The translations under genes and the position numbers were made by a program. From contig OZ007583.1 of the NCBI GenBank assembly GCA_963931925.1, forward strand, positions 17,818,548-17,882,547: a DNA stretch of 64,000 bases, read 5' to 3'. This stretch comes from Onchidella celtica (taxonomy: Eukaryota; Mollusca; Gastropoda; Systellommatophora; Onchidiidae). The notes under the pieces were generated by a model that made no database searches, was not told where the DNA came from, and saw only the letters and a list, made by a program, of their open reading frames with translations. Within the stretch, counting starts at the first letter, position 1. Each line of letters begins with the position of its first letter. Below are positions 33,761 through 43,807 of this stretch, piece after piece.

Positions 33761-34072
33761 AATTAAATACGATCATTTTGACGTCCTTGATCAATTGCGA
33801 CTACATATTTTGTGTACATAATTACATATAGTAGTGGGTGCCCATATTTTGAGGTTCTAATGCATGGAAATTCCCCACTTCATTTCTGATTAAATAATTA
33901 TAAATAAACACACTACTATTTCTCTTTTTATAGACAAAATGAAAAAGTAAAATACAAGTATATCAATTGTAGCATAATTTAATCGTGAAAATTCCTTAAA
34001 AGTTAAATCCTTAAATTCCGAAATAATCAGCACAGACAATACACCAATACTTGATGTTAAACCATACCTTAC

Positions 34073-34183
34073 ATAAATATAAGCAAATGATTCATTTACA
34101 GTTTTACACTCTCTCCCACAATCAACCTCAAAAGGTTCTCCGGCGCTGATAATCACAACAGCTTCATCATTAACAACACCATC
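34073..34183 (-). pseudogene. coding exon remnant broken by a solo LTR (downstream side)
   Basis: Minus-strand open frame reading DGVVNDEAVV, SAGEPFEVDCG and ECKTVNESFAYIY, ending at a good donor (TTAT|gtaagg, GT at 34071-34072). Its upstream continuation lies at 35397 and beyond, on the other side of the solo LTR. Joining across the 5-bp duplication keeps the frame open (EYEEEDG). It is probably part of the same minus-strand locus as 45183-48880. Confidence 0.5.
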
Positions 34184-35391
34184 TGTCGCGATGTGGGTTA
34201 AATGGGGAGAATTCGACTGACACTCTTTCGAGGTCCGCTCCCACAATCGACGAACACACAAAAAAAATACTTGCACTCTAAAAACTAAATAAATCAATTG
34301 CTTTGATTTTTAGCAGAACAGTAGGGCAGTTTAATTACAGGAATTAATGTAACAAATATAATTATAAATATAAATATCAATTCAAAGGCAACTGAATCTA
34401 ACTAATGAAACTACAGCTTTCTATAAAGACTAACTTATTCACTCTAACTACTTGCAGGTCATATGAGTTAGATGCCAAATAGAATCCGCGCACGTGGCGA
34501 CGGATATAACAGTTTAAATTCTATTAATTCAATGAGACATGTTATGATATGGACATTTCCTCTAGACACGCCATGAAGAATGCTTGTACAACCATGCGTT
34601 GTCTGGCGGTAGCTCTGAAACTGTCTTCAAAAGTAAGTAGAACGGTTCACTTTCCTCATTACAAATTAGTATGAACTCTCACCATTAGGCCCTCACTGGG
34701 AGTGAGAGCGCTGGATGTAAACGCTGTGGGTTCATATCAAACCAAGTAGCTTAGGCTCTGGAGCTTTAAAATCATGGCGCTCCTCACAATATGGACTGCT
34801 CAACTGCGTCTCTATGTCTCTCATCTGGCTGAGGACTATCGCCGTCCACCTCGTAAATGGATTGTCTACATGTGGCCTCTATCTAAGCTCTGCACGGGTT
34901 TAAATACTAAAGCTATGTCTCGACCTTCCGTCCAGATTCATACATTTGATTGGTGCAGTCGCTTCAGCTCAGCCTGCAATATTAATTTATGCTTGTCATG
35001 GCCTTGCGCCAAAATCAAGGTCAATTTTACGGTCTGGACAAAATTTAAAATGCGAAACATTAACTACTAAAATCTTCAAACCCCGTGCTTTCTACTCTTA
35101 TGCACGAATTTCCGAACGCCAACTAAGCGTCTAAATAAACTACCTTTACTCGCCCCTTATCTATGTTAATCAAAATCACGGGGTCGAGAACTGCTCTGTC
35201 ATTCCTAGCTATACATTTATTCTATCTCGCCCCTCCTCTCCATCCATCAGAAAAAAGGTGTTTCAAAACAAACTGTTCACGAGAACAGCTCAAAGACAAA
35301 TTACGCTGGTTATAATCAACAAGATCGTAAAAATTAACTCACTGACGTCGTGACCTAGCACGGCATTTATGATCCTAATGTGATCATGACA
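34184..35391 (-). mobile_element. solo LTR of a Gmr1-like element
   Basis: 1208 bp, minus orientation. It starts TGTCATGATC and ends CGCGACA. CCATC is duplicated at 34179-34183 and 35392-35396. Its 3' 328 bp (34184-34511) is nearly identical to the LTR ends at 51403-51727 and 59146-59470. Its 5' part resembles the LTRs at 35619 and 43808 (CTGTTCTCGTGAACAGTTTG). A solo LTR with a duplication results from LTR-LTR recombination of a former full element. Confidence 0.9.
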
Positions 35392-35396
35392 CCATC

Positions 35397-35613
35397 CTCT
35401 TCTTCATATTCAATAAATGTAGTATCAAGTGCACCACTGGTACTATTTTGCGAACTGGCATTGCCACAGCTTCAGCCTGTCTCACAGTACTCACACAATC
35501 ATCAACATATTTCTTGGTATTTGGCCATTTGATCAATACAAAATCTTTCAAGTTATTTGAACATTGTTATTTTCTCCTTACTCAGAATCTTCAAAGCGTG
35601 AATCTTTGTAGTG
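35397..35613 (-). pseudogene. coding remnant between the solo LTR and the Gmr1-like element
   Basis: The minus-strand sequence immediately beyond the CCTGG duplication reads GTTKIHALKILSKEK, which joins in frame to KTMP on the other side of the 9.5-kb insertion (45149 onwards). Further along, other frames are open (KYVDDCVSTVRQAEAVAMP) with stops between, so frameshifts or introns are present. The region ends at CCATC with the solo LTR. Confidence 0.45.
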
Positions 35614-35618
35614 CCTGG

Positions 35619-36953
35619 TGTCAAGGTTAATACTATAATTGTCGTGCTGGGTCACGACTCGAGAAAAGACTTGTTTTTTTTCACGGTCTCGTTGATTATA
35701 ACCAGCGTAAATTGTCCTTGAACTGTTCTCGTGAACAGTTTGTTTTTGTAACGCTTTTTCTTAGAGATGGAAAGAAGGTGGGGCAAGATAGAATAAATGG
35801 ATAAGTTAGGAGTGACAGTGCAATTCTCGACCCCGTGATTTTGATAAATTCGTACATAAAACGTAGAAAGCACGAGGGTTTAGAGATTTTAGTAATGGTT
35901 TTGACATTTTAATTTGACCTTGTCTGTTCTAGTACAAGGCCGTGACCGACTTCCATGTAGATCTATTAATACTGCGAGCTGAGCTCGAATGGATGCACCA
36001 ATCAAATCTAGGCATTTGGACGGTAATTTGCAGCTGGCCGCACAGTATATAAGCGTAGCCATTCCTATGATCAGGACTCCAAAAAGAAAATTCCATCTGT
36101 GCAGGTGTCGGCGTGATTCTGCCAGAAGAATCAGAAGACTGTTATTTTCATGTCTATGTCCATTATAGGCAATGAAATGAAGCCATATGCTCCATTGTGA
36201 TATATACCCACTGCTGTTGTCTACTGTTCCCTGATTCCTTATCAGGGACCAAGTGTAAGTGTTTGTCTGTTGATTCAACAATGAACGAGAAGCTGAAAGC
36301 AATTTTTCCAGTAGGACAGGATTGCCGCATCTGCTAGAAGTGCTAACCAAGAATGCAAGACAAAGATGTATATTAACTTGCAACTAGATCTAGTATGAAT
36401 GTTTGGCATACACATCTGTAAATTGAGAGTGATTTGTCTGGATGAGGCTGGGGATTGCCAGCCCATCCTAGAGTAGATCTAACTTAACTACGTCAGTTTG
36501 TATTGACGAGTTTGATCCATTATAAGCGGTAGGCACAAATAGCTGAGATGACATTGTCGTCAGAGACATTAGTATATTGATTGATAGATAGTAGGCAGAC
36601 TATATCTGAGAGATAGATAATTCATACTTAAATTGTTAGTGAGTCAAAATGATATAATCTTATAGGAATCTAGAGGAGACTTCTAGTGACACATTATTGA
36701 ATTTTCATTTGATGCTGCTGATGTTGTCTTTTTAGTATGTAAGAGAGTTAGACAAAATTGTTAGGACATTTAAGGTAATTAAATTTGTGACCCTGCAGGT
36801 CTGTTGATGAAACTTATTCAGATTGTTATTAGTATGTGGCATGGTATGAAAGAGTAATTCATAAATACCTCTCGATTTTTAAATGCAGTCGTAACACCTA
36901 TAATTCCATAACACCCACTCTGTAACACTACCACCCAGTACAGACTCGTAACA
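35619..36953 (+). repeat. 5' LTR of Gmr1-like element 1
   Basis: 1335 bp, TGTCAAGG ... CGTAACA. No clear TATA box was singled out. Long minus-strand open frames inside (164 residues at 35889-36383) have no recognisable domain and appear in both LTRs only because the LTRs are duplicates. Confidence 0.9.
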
Positions 36954-37384
36954 CTGGAGAGGGACCCCTTAAAGAACTTAAATAACGCCATGCCATTTAA
37001 ATAAAGTATTCTAAAACCTATTGCATTTTATTCCATTATTTAATATTGTACTGTTATAACATTATGATTTCAGGTCCTTTTTATTTTAGATTATAGGGCA
37101 TTTATAATATAATATAACATTTTGGTTCAATTTCATATGGTGAGCTCATCATCCCATTGACCCGACGACACCGGCGAGGGACACCATTCACCTTACAGAT
37201 CTACCTGAGACAGAAACACATATTTTTTTGGGCTTGGAACGAGCTATGGATTGAGGACATCACGATCTGAATTCCTCAAAAGAAAGTTAAGTGAACCATC
37301 TGTTTGTCAGTCTTGAGGAGGGCGAGGTACTTTCCGCTCTGTGTTTCCAGGCTTTTTTTCCATTTACTATATTTGTATTTTGTA

Positions 37385-37505
37385 TTTGTATAACTCTTTA
37401 ATCCCATTTGGGAAATTTTGCCTTTGTGCCATTGCAGCCCAGTTATAACTGGAGCAGGCACGTCGTCGCCACAGTGCAGCGCCGGTCGGCGTTTTTTTGT
37501 TTTTT
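37385..37505 (+). repeat. about 120-bp dispersed repeat, copy 2
   Basis: Same unit as 27391-27510 in opposite orientation, followed by a T-rich and G-rich stretch (37487-37520). It is inside the retrotransposon leader, so it was either captured by the element or is a nested insertion. Confidence 0.75.
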
Positions 37506-37977
37506 TTTTGGGGGGGGGGATGAGGGGGGAGGGGGAGGGACTGGTAGAGATGAATTTAATTTAATTTAAGAGCGGGAGGTTGGTTGGGGTCATAGTTTAG
37601 CATATCTCCTTTGCCATTACGAAGGATATTGGAGTGCCTTGGTGGCTATTGATAACTCGGGGGGATTTGCTTCACTGTGAATAGTTCTATTAGGGATCCA
37701 TTATTCGTATAGATTGTGGCGTTTCTCTTGCTTCCTTACATTTTTTTAGGAAGATGTCTCTCCTGTCTTTTTCTTAAACTTTCTGTAATATAAGTTAGGA
37801 CTTGTAGGGTCTGTTATCGTTCGTCTTTCTTGTGAGTCTAGCGTCCTGTTTAGTGTATTTCTTTTTTTTCTTCCTTATAAACTTTAAACTAGTATACTAA
37901 CATTGCTATGTTTACAATATATGCCTGAGGTGTTTCACGTGCTAAAACCACGTTGAATTGTAATCTGGTATTGATAT

Positions 37978-38460
37978 GTGAGAGAGAGAGAGATAATAAA
38001 TTTTTGATCACGTGATAATTTCACGTCGAATATAGAGAGAATAATTTTGCAGTGGTAACAGAAGACACTGCGTGTGCGCGTTTTAAGAAGAGAGAGATAT
38101 TTCAAATTTGTCGCGTTGATAGAGAGATATATTTTTGATTTGTCGCATTGAGAGAGCGATACAATTTTGACAGTGATAACAGAGGACACTGATTCGTCGC
38201 GTTGAGAGAGACATAAATTTTGAGAGTGATCACTCAAGACACTGATTTGTCGCATTGAAGGCGATACATATATATTTTATTGCAGTGGGAGCAACGGATA
38301 GACGGCACTGCCTTATTAGTATTCATATTCAGAGAGAGAGATAAAGTTTTTGCAGTGGAAGAGACACTGCCTGCAATTTACAGAGAGAGATAGAACGTTC
38401 TTTTCGCGAAGCAGTGCTAACATATGACACTGGATTAATATTGACAGAGAATAACTGTTA
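37978..38460 (+). repeat. array of degenerate units with CAGTG...CACTG hairpins
   Basis: Units of about 50-70 bp combine a purine run (GAGAGAGATA), TTGTCGCGTTGA-like words and a short inverted repeat. The hairpin stems are at 38049-38054/38066-38071, 38171-38175/38187-38191, 38224-38228/38240-38244 (imperfect), 38282-38287/38306-38311, 38352-38357/38365-38370 and 38411-38416/38428-38432. Loops are 7-18 nt and often contain AACA. Two similar hairpins occur in the second element (about 52845-52870 and 53012-53037). A packaging, dimerisation or translation role is speculative. Confidence 0.75.
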
Positions 38461-38588
38461 GAGATAATATAATTGATACCGCGATATACCGTAACAGTAG
38501 GTAAATACTTACTAATTGTGCACACATTAGCGTGCCAGTGTTTTGATTCTATACGAATCTATACGTGTAACAGATTTTAATACACATT

Positions 38589-39929
38589 ATGGCCGAGTTT
38601 CTCAAATACATTGACTCTGCCAAGGCTCTGGGTATACCAGAAGAAGAACGCGCCTCGTGGTGCGAACGACAAGTACAGCAAGACCGAGACCGTGAGGATC
38701 GGTTAGCAGCAAGAGAAAAAGAAAGAGAAAAAGAAGCAAGAGAGAGAGAAAAAGAAGAAAGAGAAAGAGAAAGAGAAAAAGAAGTAGAGAGAGAAAAGGA
38801 AAGAGAAAGAGAACGAGAAAAAGAAGCAAGAGAGAGAGAAAAAGAGACTGTAGAGAGGGAAAAAAGGGAGCATGAACTCGCAATAAAGAAACTAGAGCGA
38901 GAATCGCTTATAGCCCCCACTGCTGCCAGCAATACATATGCTACGAAACCGAAGCTTCCGACGTTTAATGAAAAACTCGACCGGATCGACGCATATTTGC
39001 ATCGGTTCGAGCTACACGCTAAATGCGTTGGATGGCAGCAGGCGATGTACAGTTCATGCCTGTCTAATTTACTAACAGGTAAGGCTCTAGAAGTATTTCA
39101 TAGCCTCAAAGTAGAGGATGCCAACGACTATGACAAGCTTAAAACAGCACTGCTTAAGCGATTCCAGCATACCGAAGATGGCTTTCATCAGAGATTTCGC
39201 GCATGTAAACCTGAGCCATCTGAAAATTTCTCAACTTATGTGAATCGGCTGAAACATTACTTAGATCGCTGGATCGAACTCGCGAATGTGACTACCGGAA
39301 ATTATTTTCAACTTTATGATTTGGTCTTAAAAGACCAAATCTATACGGCATGTCATTCCGATTTGGTTGCCCACCTTAAAGAGAGGGCACCGACATCCTC
39401 TGAAGAAATCACATCGTGCGCGGAACGTTATGCGTCCGCCCACCCAAATCGTCCTTTGGCAAAGCCTTCAACTACAGCACCGTGTTATGCCAACGTGGGC
39501 AAAGGAGCGCCAACCGGACACGATCGTTCAAGGCCGACTCGTCGTCAGGCCCCAAATCCGCGCTCTCAATCAGAGCCGCCTTTTTTTAGACAGAGGGATT
39601 TTCCGAATCGAAGTAATTTATCCCCGCGTCGAGGATACCAGAGCTATTCTTTTTACGAGCCTCGCCCATATTATCGTGGCAACTATCCAGGCCAACAATA
39701 TAACCGGCCTCAGGGACCGCCGCGACGAGTGCATTTTGATAATAATCATGATTATGATAGGCCGCAGAGTCTTCCTTATCGTGGAAACGATCCTCATCGT
39801 ATTATGTGTTTTAGGTGTAATAGGGTAGGCCACATACAAAAATTTTGTAATGTGAAAATGGAAGCGGCAAATGCCTGCTCTGTTAAATCTACACCTTATG
39901 AGACTGACGGTCATTCTGAACCTTCATGA
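38589..39929 (+). CDS. gag: Gmr1-like Gag
   Basis: 446 residues. Starts MAEFLKYIDSAKALGIPEEE. Residues about 40-100 are an extremely charged Arg/Glu/Lys helix that is likely a coiled coil. A capsid-like region with conserved blocks (DRIDAYLHRFELHA, KALEVFHSL, LKRFQHTEDGFHQRFR) follows and matches the second element closely. The region 300-400 is basic and Pro/Gln-rich. One zinc knuckle C-x2-C-x4-H-x4-C starts at about C407 (CFRCNRVGH). The frame ends at TGA 39927-39929, and pol resumes in the same frame. The second element has no stop at the matching place. Confidence 0.9.
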   Translation: MAEFLKYIDSAKALGIPEEERASWCERQVQQDRDREDRLAAREKEREKEAREREKEEREREREKEVEREKEREREREKEAREREKETVEREKREHELAIKKLERESLIAPTAASNTYATKPKLPTFNEKLDRIDAYLHRFELHAKCVGWQQAMYSSCLSNLLTGKALEVFHSLKVEDANDYDKLKTALLKRFQHTEDGFHQRFRACKPEPSENFSTYVNRLKHYLDRWIELANVTTGNYFQLYDLVLKDQIYTACHSDLVAHLKERAPTSSEEITSCAERYASAHPNRPLAKPSTTAPCYANVGKGAPTGHDRSRPTRRQAPNPRSQSEPPFFRQRDFPNRSNLSPRRGYQSYSFYEPRPYYRGNYPGQQYNRPQGPPRRVHFDNNHDYDRPQSLPYRGNDPHRIMCFRCNRVGHIQKFCNVKMEAANACSVKSTPYETDGHSEPS

Positions 39930-39950
39930 CAATCAAAAGCTATTCCAGTC

Positions 39951-42900
39951 ATGTCTGCCCTACATGAACTGGGTGAATTAACATTTTACCAGGGCCGCGT
40001 GAACGCGATTCGCGCTTCCGTTCTACGTGACTCCGGATGCACGACTATCGGCGTTCGGCAGTCACTAGTCCGTCCAACACAATTTTTGGATAAGGATGTA
40101 ACTTGTATTACTTTTGGCGGATCTGTAGAGCGATTCCGTCTTGCAGAAGTTTATATTGATACACCTTTTCTCACAGGTATTGTTACCGCATGTGTACTGC
40201 CTAATCCGGTGGCTGATGTAATCATAGGGAATGTACCTCAAGTAAATAAGTTTCCTATCGGTAACTTGGAAATTTGGACTGAGGATGAGAGTGTTGCTTG
40301 TGCGACAACACGCCTACAATCGAGTCGACGAGCAGACAGTGCATTGAGTAACCCTACTATTGAAGTGAATATAACGTCTAATGCATTCCATGATGAGCAA
40401 CATTCAGACCCCACATTGAAACATTTGTTTGCTAAAGTTGATCCTACCGCGCCGGATACCTCTAAGTTTCTTATTAAAGATGACTTATTATATCGTAATT
40501 TTCGGAATAAGCGAGAGGCCGTTATGCAGCTTGTAGTACCAAGATCTTTTCCTCGCGACATTATTCGTCTCGCGCATGACACTTCCTTGGCGGGTCACCA
40601 AGGAAAGGCCAGAACTAAGTCTCGAATACTATCGCAATTTTTTTGGCCCAGTATTTACGCAGATGTAAACCGGTTCGTATCAACATGTGACGTATGTCAG
40701 AGACGTACTCCTAAAGGAAGAGCATCGCGGGCTCCTCTGCAGGAGATGCCTATGGTCTCCAGACCATTTGAGCGCGTTGCCGTAGATATAGTTGGGCCTC
40801 TACACAAGTCAGACAGAGGACATCGTTTTATACTTTCTGTCATTGACTACGCAACCCGTTGGCCAGAGGCCATTCCACTAAAAGACATTTCAGCCGATCA
40901 TGTGGCTGAAGCCCTTATTACTATTTTTTCGCGTCTTGGATTTCCGGTTGAAATTTTATCGGACAGAGGTCCACAGTTTACCTCTGAGCTTTTTAAGAAA
41001 GTCTTGGAATTGGTCGGGATTAAACAAAGATTGACATCTCCATACCACCCACAGTCTAATGGCTGCTGTGAACGGTGGAATGCTACCATGAAAGCTATGC
41101 TTGCGCGAGTTTCGGCCGACAAGCCGAGTGATTGGGATCGACAACTCCCCGCTATTCTCTTTGCATACCGAGAACTACCGAATGCATCGACGGGTTTTTC
41201 CCCCTTCGAATTATTGTATGGTCGCAAGCCGCGTGGTCCAATGGCCATACTCCGTGATTTATTCGCCGGATCAGACACCGACGACAACGATACGCGGTCT
41301 GCATATCAATACGTTGTAGACTTGCGCCATCGAATTCTTAACGCATGTCAGCTCGCACAAAAATCTTCGGCTGCGCATGCGAGTCTTTATAAACTATATC
41401 GTGATCAAGGTAGCCGATTGCGAACCTTGGCCGTCGGAGACCAAACTCTTGTTCTCCTTCCGGAGACGAAAAATAAACTCCTTCTTACATGGAAGGGACC
41501 TTTTAAAGTCCTAAAGAGACTTTCTCGAGTAAATTATCTTATCAAGATTCGGGGACAGGACAAAGTCTTCCATATAAATATGTTAAAGCAGTACCTGTCT
41601 GACGATGATAATCGACAGAATAATCGCCGAAATGTGGTTGCTCAGGCCAATGCGGCCTTAGTTTCAGTTGACGATGATGATCCTATTAAGATAGAGCATT
41701 CAATCCCCGCACTTCAATCTTCTGAAAATACGTCGGATGTAAATATAAATCCAGATCTGTCTGAATCGCAAAGACAAGATATAAGAGATTTGCTTAACGA
41801 GTTTCCCACAGTCTTTACTGATCTACCAGGTAATACTTCTTTGGTACAGCATGTTATAAGATTAAAGACGGATATACCCGTCTTTGTTAAACCATACCCG
41901 CGTCCGCTGCACGCACAGGAGACTATAATATCCGAGGTACGTAACATGTTTCACCTGGGAGTGATAGAGCGATCGACGAGCCCATATAACTCACCCATCG
42001 TCTTAGTGAAAAAAAAAGATGATACAGTGCGTTTTTGTATTGACTATCGTAAACTTAATGAGGTTACGATATATGACGCTGAACCGATTCCCAACCAGGA
42101 AAATCTTTTTGCGCAGTTAGCGAGGGCAACGATTTTTTCTAAAATTGACCTTTCCAAAGGCTATTGGCAAATTCCGCTTGATGAGAATAGCAAGCAATAT
42201 ACCGCTTTTCAGACCCCGTTGGGTCTTATGCAGTGGCGCTATATGCCTTTCGGATTAGTTACAGCCCCTGCCACTTTCGCCCGTATGATGACAATATTGC
42301 TCCAGAATATGAATTCCGTGTTGTCGTATTTTGACGACATTTGTATTTATGAAACCAATTGGTCGGGCCACCTCGCAGCCCTACGACAAGTTTTTAGTGC
42401 TCTTCGTCGAGCTGGCCTTACGGCGAAACCCAGTAAGGTGTTTTTAGGATATAATGAAATTAATTTTCTGGGCCATACAATTGCCCACGGCGTTCAGACC
42501 CCTGATGACAAGAAGATAACTACCATCTTAAAGCTCCAACCCCCTCGAACTAAGAAAGAAGTTCGTAGTTTATTGGGCTTTAATTATTATAGGAAATTCA
42601 TTCCAAATTTTTCTTCGCTTACAGCTCCGTTGTCGGACCTCACAAGAAAGAATTTTCCTAATAAAGTGAAATGGACAACCGAATGTGCTGATACACTTCG
42701 TACCGTTCAACGATTGTTTTCCACTTCCCCCATTCTCATACTGCCAGATATAAACCAAATATTTATTGTCCGCACTGATGCGTCGGACAAGGGTTTAGGA
42801 GCTGTGTTATTACAGGAACGAGACGATACCTTGCGGCCATGTCTATACGCCAGCCGCAAGTTGCTAGATAGGGAATGCCGCTATGCAATTATCGAGCGAG

Positions 42901-43127
42901 AGTGCCTCGCTATCATTTTTGCTATAAACGCATTTTCGCGATATCTACTCACGTCCGAGTTTATAATTGAAACGGACCATCGTCCGTTGTTATTCTTGAA
43001 GGCTAACAGGGCTAAAAATGCTCGATTAACGAGGTGGAGTCTTGCACTCCAGGAATACCGGTTTGTTATCCGGGCTATCCCTGGCGGTGACAATTCCCAA
43101 GCTGATGTTTTGTCACGTCTAATTTAG
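39951..43127 (+). CDS. pol: Gmr1-like Pol: protease, integrase, RT, RNase H
   Basis: 1058 residues from the first ATG; the frame is open back to 39930. Protease: DSGC at about residue 27. Integrase: an H...H...C-x2-C zinc region (about 208-249), then D,D,E residues near 278, 338 and 374 with 35 residues between the last two. A GPY/F module (TWKGPFKVLKRLS) lies near 510. RT: SPIVLVKKKDD, CIDYRKLN, FSKIDLSKGYWQIPL, MPFGLVTAPATF and the catalytic YFDD near 793. The connection region reads LLGFNYYRKF, one residue shorter than LLGLSNYYRKF in the second element. RNase H: RTDASD near 941, RECLAIIFAI, ETDHRPL and the terminal QADVLSRL. No frameshift was found. Confidence 0.92.
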   Translation: MSALHELGELTFYQGRVNAIRASVLRDSGCTTIGVRQSLVRPTQFLDKDVTCITFGGSVERFRLAEVYIDTPFLTGIVTACVLPNPVADVIIGNVPQVNKFPIGNLEIWTEDESVACATTRLQSSRRADSALSNPTIEVNITSNAFHDEQHSDPTLKHLFAKVDPTAPDTSKFLIKDDLLYRNFRNKREAVMQLVVPRSFPRDIIRLAHDTSLAGHQGKARTKSRILSQFFWPSIYADVNRFVSTCDVCQRRTPKGRASRAPLQEMPMVSRPFERVAVDIVGPLHKSDRGHRFILSVIDYATRWPEAIPLKDISADHVAEALITIFSRLGFPVEILSDRGPQFTSELFKKVLELVGIKQRLTSPYHPQSNGCCERWNATMKAMLARVSADKPSDWDRQLPAILFAYRELPNASTGFSPFELLYGRKPRGPMAILRDLFAGSDTDDNDTRSAYQYVVDLRHRILNACQLAQKSSAAHASLYKLYRDQGSRLRTLAVGDQTLVLLPETKNKLLLTWKGPFKVLKRLSRVNYLIKIRGQDKVFHINMLKQYLSDDDNRQNNRRNVVAQANAALVSVDDDDPIKIEHSIPALQSSENTSDVNINPDLSESQRQDIRDLLNEFPTVFTDLPGNTSLVQHVIRLKTDIPVFVKPYPRPLHAQETIISEVRNMFHLGVIERSTSPYNSPIVLVKKKDDTVRFCIDYRKLNEVTIYDAEPIPNQENLFAQLARATIFSKIDLSKGYWQIPLDENSKQYTAFQTPLGLMQWRYMPFGLVTAPATFARMMTILLQNMNSVLSYFDDICIYETNWSGHLAALRQVFSALRRAGLTAKPSKVFLGYNEINFLGHTIAHGVQTPDDKKITTILKLQPPRTKKEVRSLLGFNYYRKFIPNFSSLTAPLSDLTRKNFPNKVKWTTECADTLRTVQRLFSTSPILILPDINQIFIVRTDASDKGLGAVLLQERDDTLRPCLYASRKLLDRECRYAIIERECLAIIFAINAFSRYLLTSEFIIETDHRPLLFLKANRAKNARLTRWSLALQEYRFVIRAIPGGDNSQADVLSRLI

Positions 43128-43807
43128 TTCCCTATTAAAGAGTGTTGTGTCTTGTATTGGGGTTGGATAGTGCTTTTCCCCCTCAATTCTAGACGGTGGA
43201 TGGATTCACATTTATCTTGTTCATTACTTTATGAACCAGTTTTACAATCCTTTTTTGTGAATATCCTCTTTCCACCAGCGTCATTCCGGACTGTGACCTG
43301 AACTTCTGACAAACCTGACGCCCTTGTCAGCGGGTCAATGAGATGGAGACATGGCAAACCAAGCTACCAGAGCTACTGCTGCCATTGGATACCACAGTAT
43401 TTTAATTAACAATATATTGTGTGTGAATGTGTATATAAGCAGCAAATATGTGTGTTGACTAGATAATTATGAGCCTATTCCTTCAGTAAGGCCTGATTGT
43501 TTGATTGTAGTTATACTTTAATTCAGCAGTATACAGTGATATACTCAGTTATTATAGATGTTCTGAGAAGTTTGATTGGGTGCAGTAAGAATGTTTCGAT
43601 AGACTAGATTCTATAGAACGTGGCATCAATAATTGTATGCTTTTTGTCCATCCAATATGCACGTTCTTACTTAAATTTTTTTTTTTTTGTTCTCAAGCTT
43701 AGGGCTCGTTTTTCTACAGTAGTACTTAAGCCCCTACCACAATAACTGTGGGATTTCTTCGATCCTATCGTGTAAATTTTTCTTAAAATTTCCACTGGGG
43801 TGGGGGA
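43128..43807 (+). promoter_or_regulatory. Gmr1-like element 1 3' UTR and polypurine tract
   Basis: Non-coding 0.68 kb ending in CACTGGGGTGGGGGA (43793-43807), directly before TGTCAAGG. The identical purine core precedes the 3' LTR of the second element. A GTCAGCGGGTCAATGAGATG block (about 43326) is also conserved in the second element (57817). Confidence 0.85.

Larger units (their letters stand above)
36954..38588 (+). promoter_or_regulatory. leader of Gmr1-like element 1, with primer site
   Basis: Internal non-coding region before gag. One base after the LTR comes TGGAGAGGGACC (36955-36966), a credible tRNA primer-binding site; the second element has TGGAGGGGACTTACC at the same place. It contains the dispersed repeat at 37385-37505, a block conserved with the second element (GGGTCTGTTATCGTTCGTC, 37808; 52428) and the hairpin array at 37978-38460. 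Confidence 0.8.

Noticed and set aside
34774-35070. 98-codon plus-strand ORF
   Set aside because: Antisense within the solo LTR; homologous LTRs have different frames, so no selection on coding is evident.
35889-36383. 164-codon minus-strand ORF repeated exactly at 44078-44572
   Set aside because: It lies inside the two LTRs of one element; the duplication is due to LTR identity. No domain, and related LTRs do not keep the frame.
38549-38932. Serine/leucine-rich minus-strand ORF
   Set aside because: Antisense of the Arg/Glu/Lys-rich Gag segment; low-complexity shadow.
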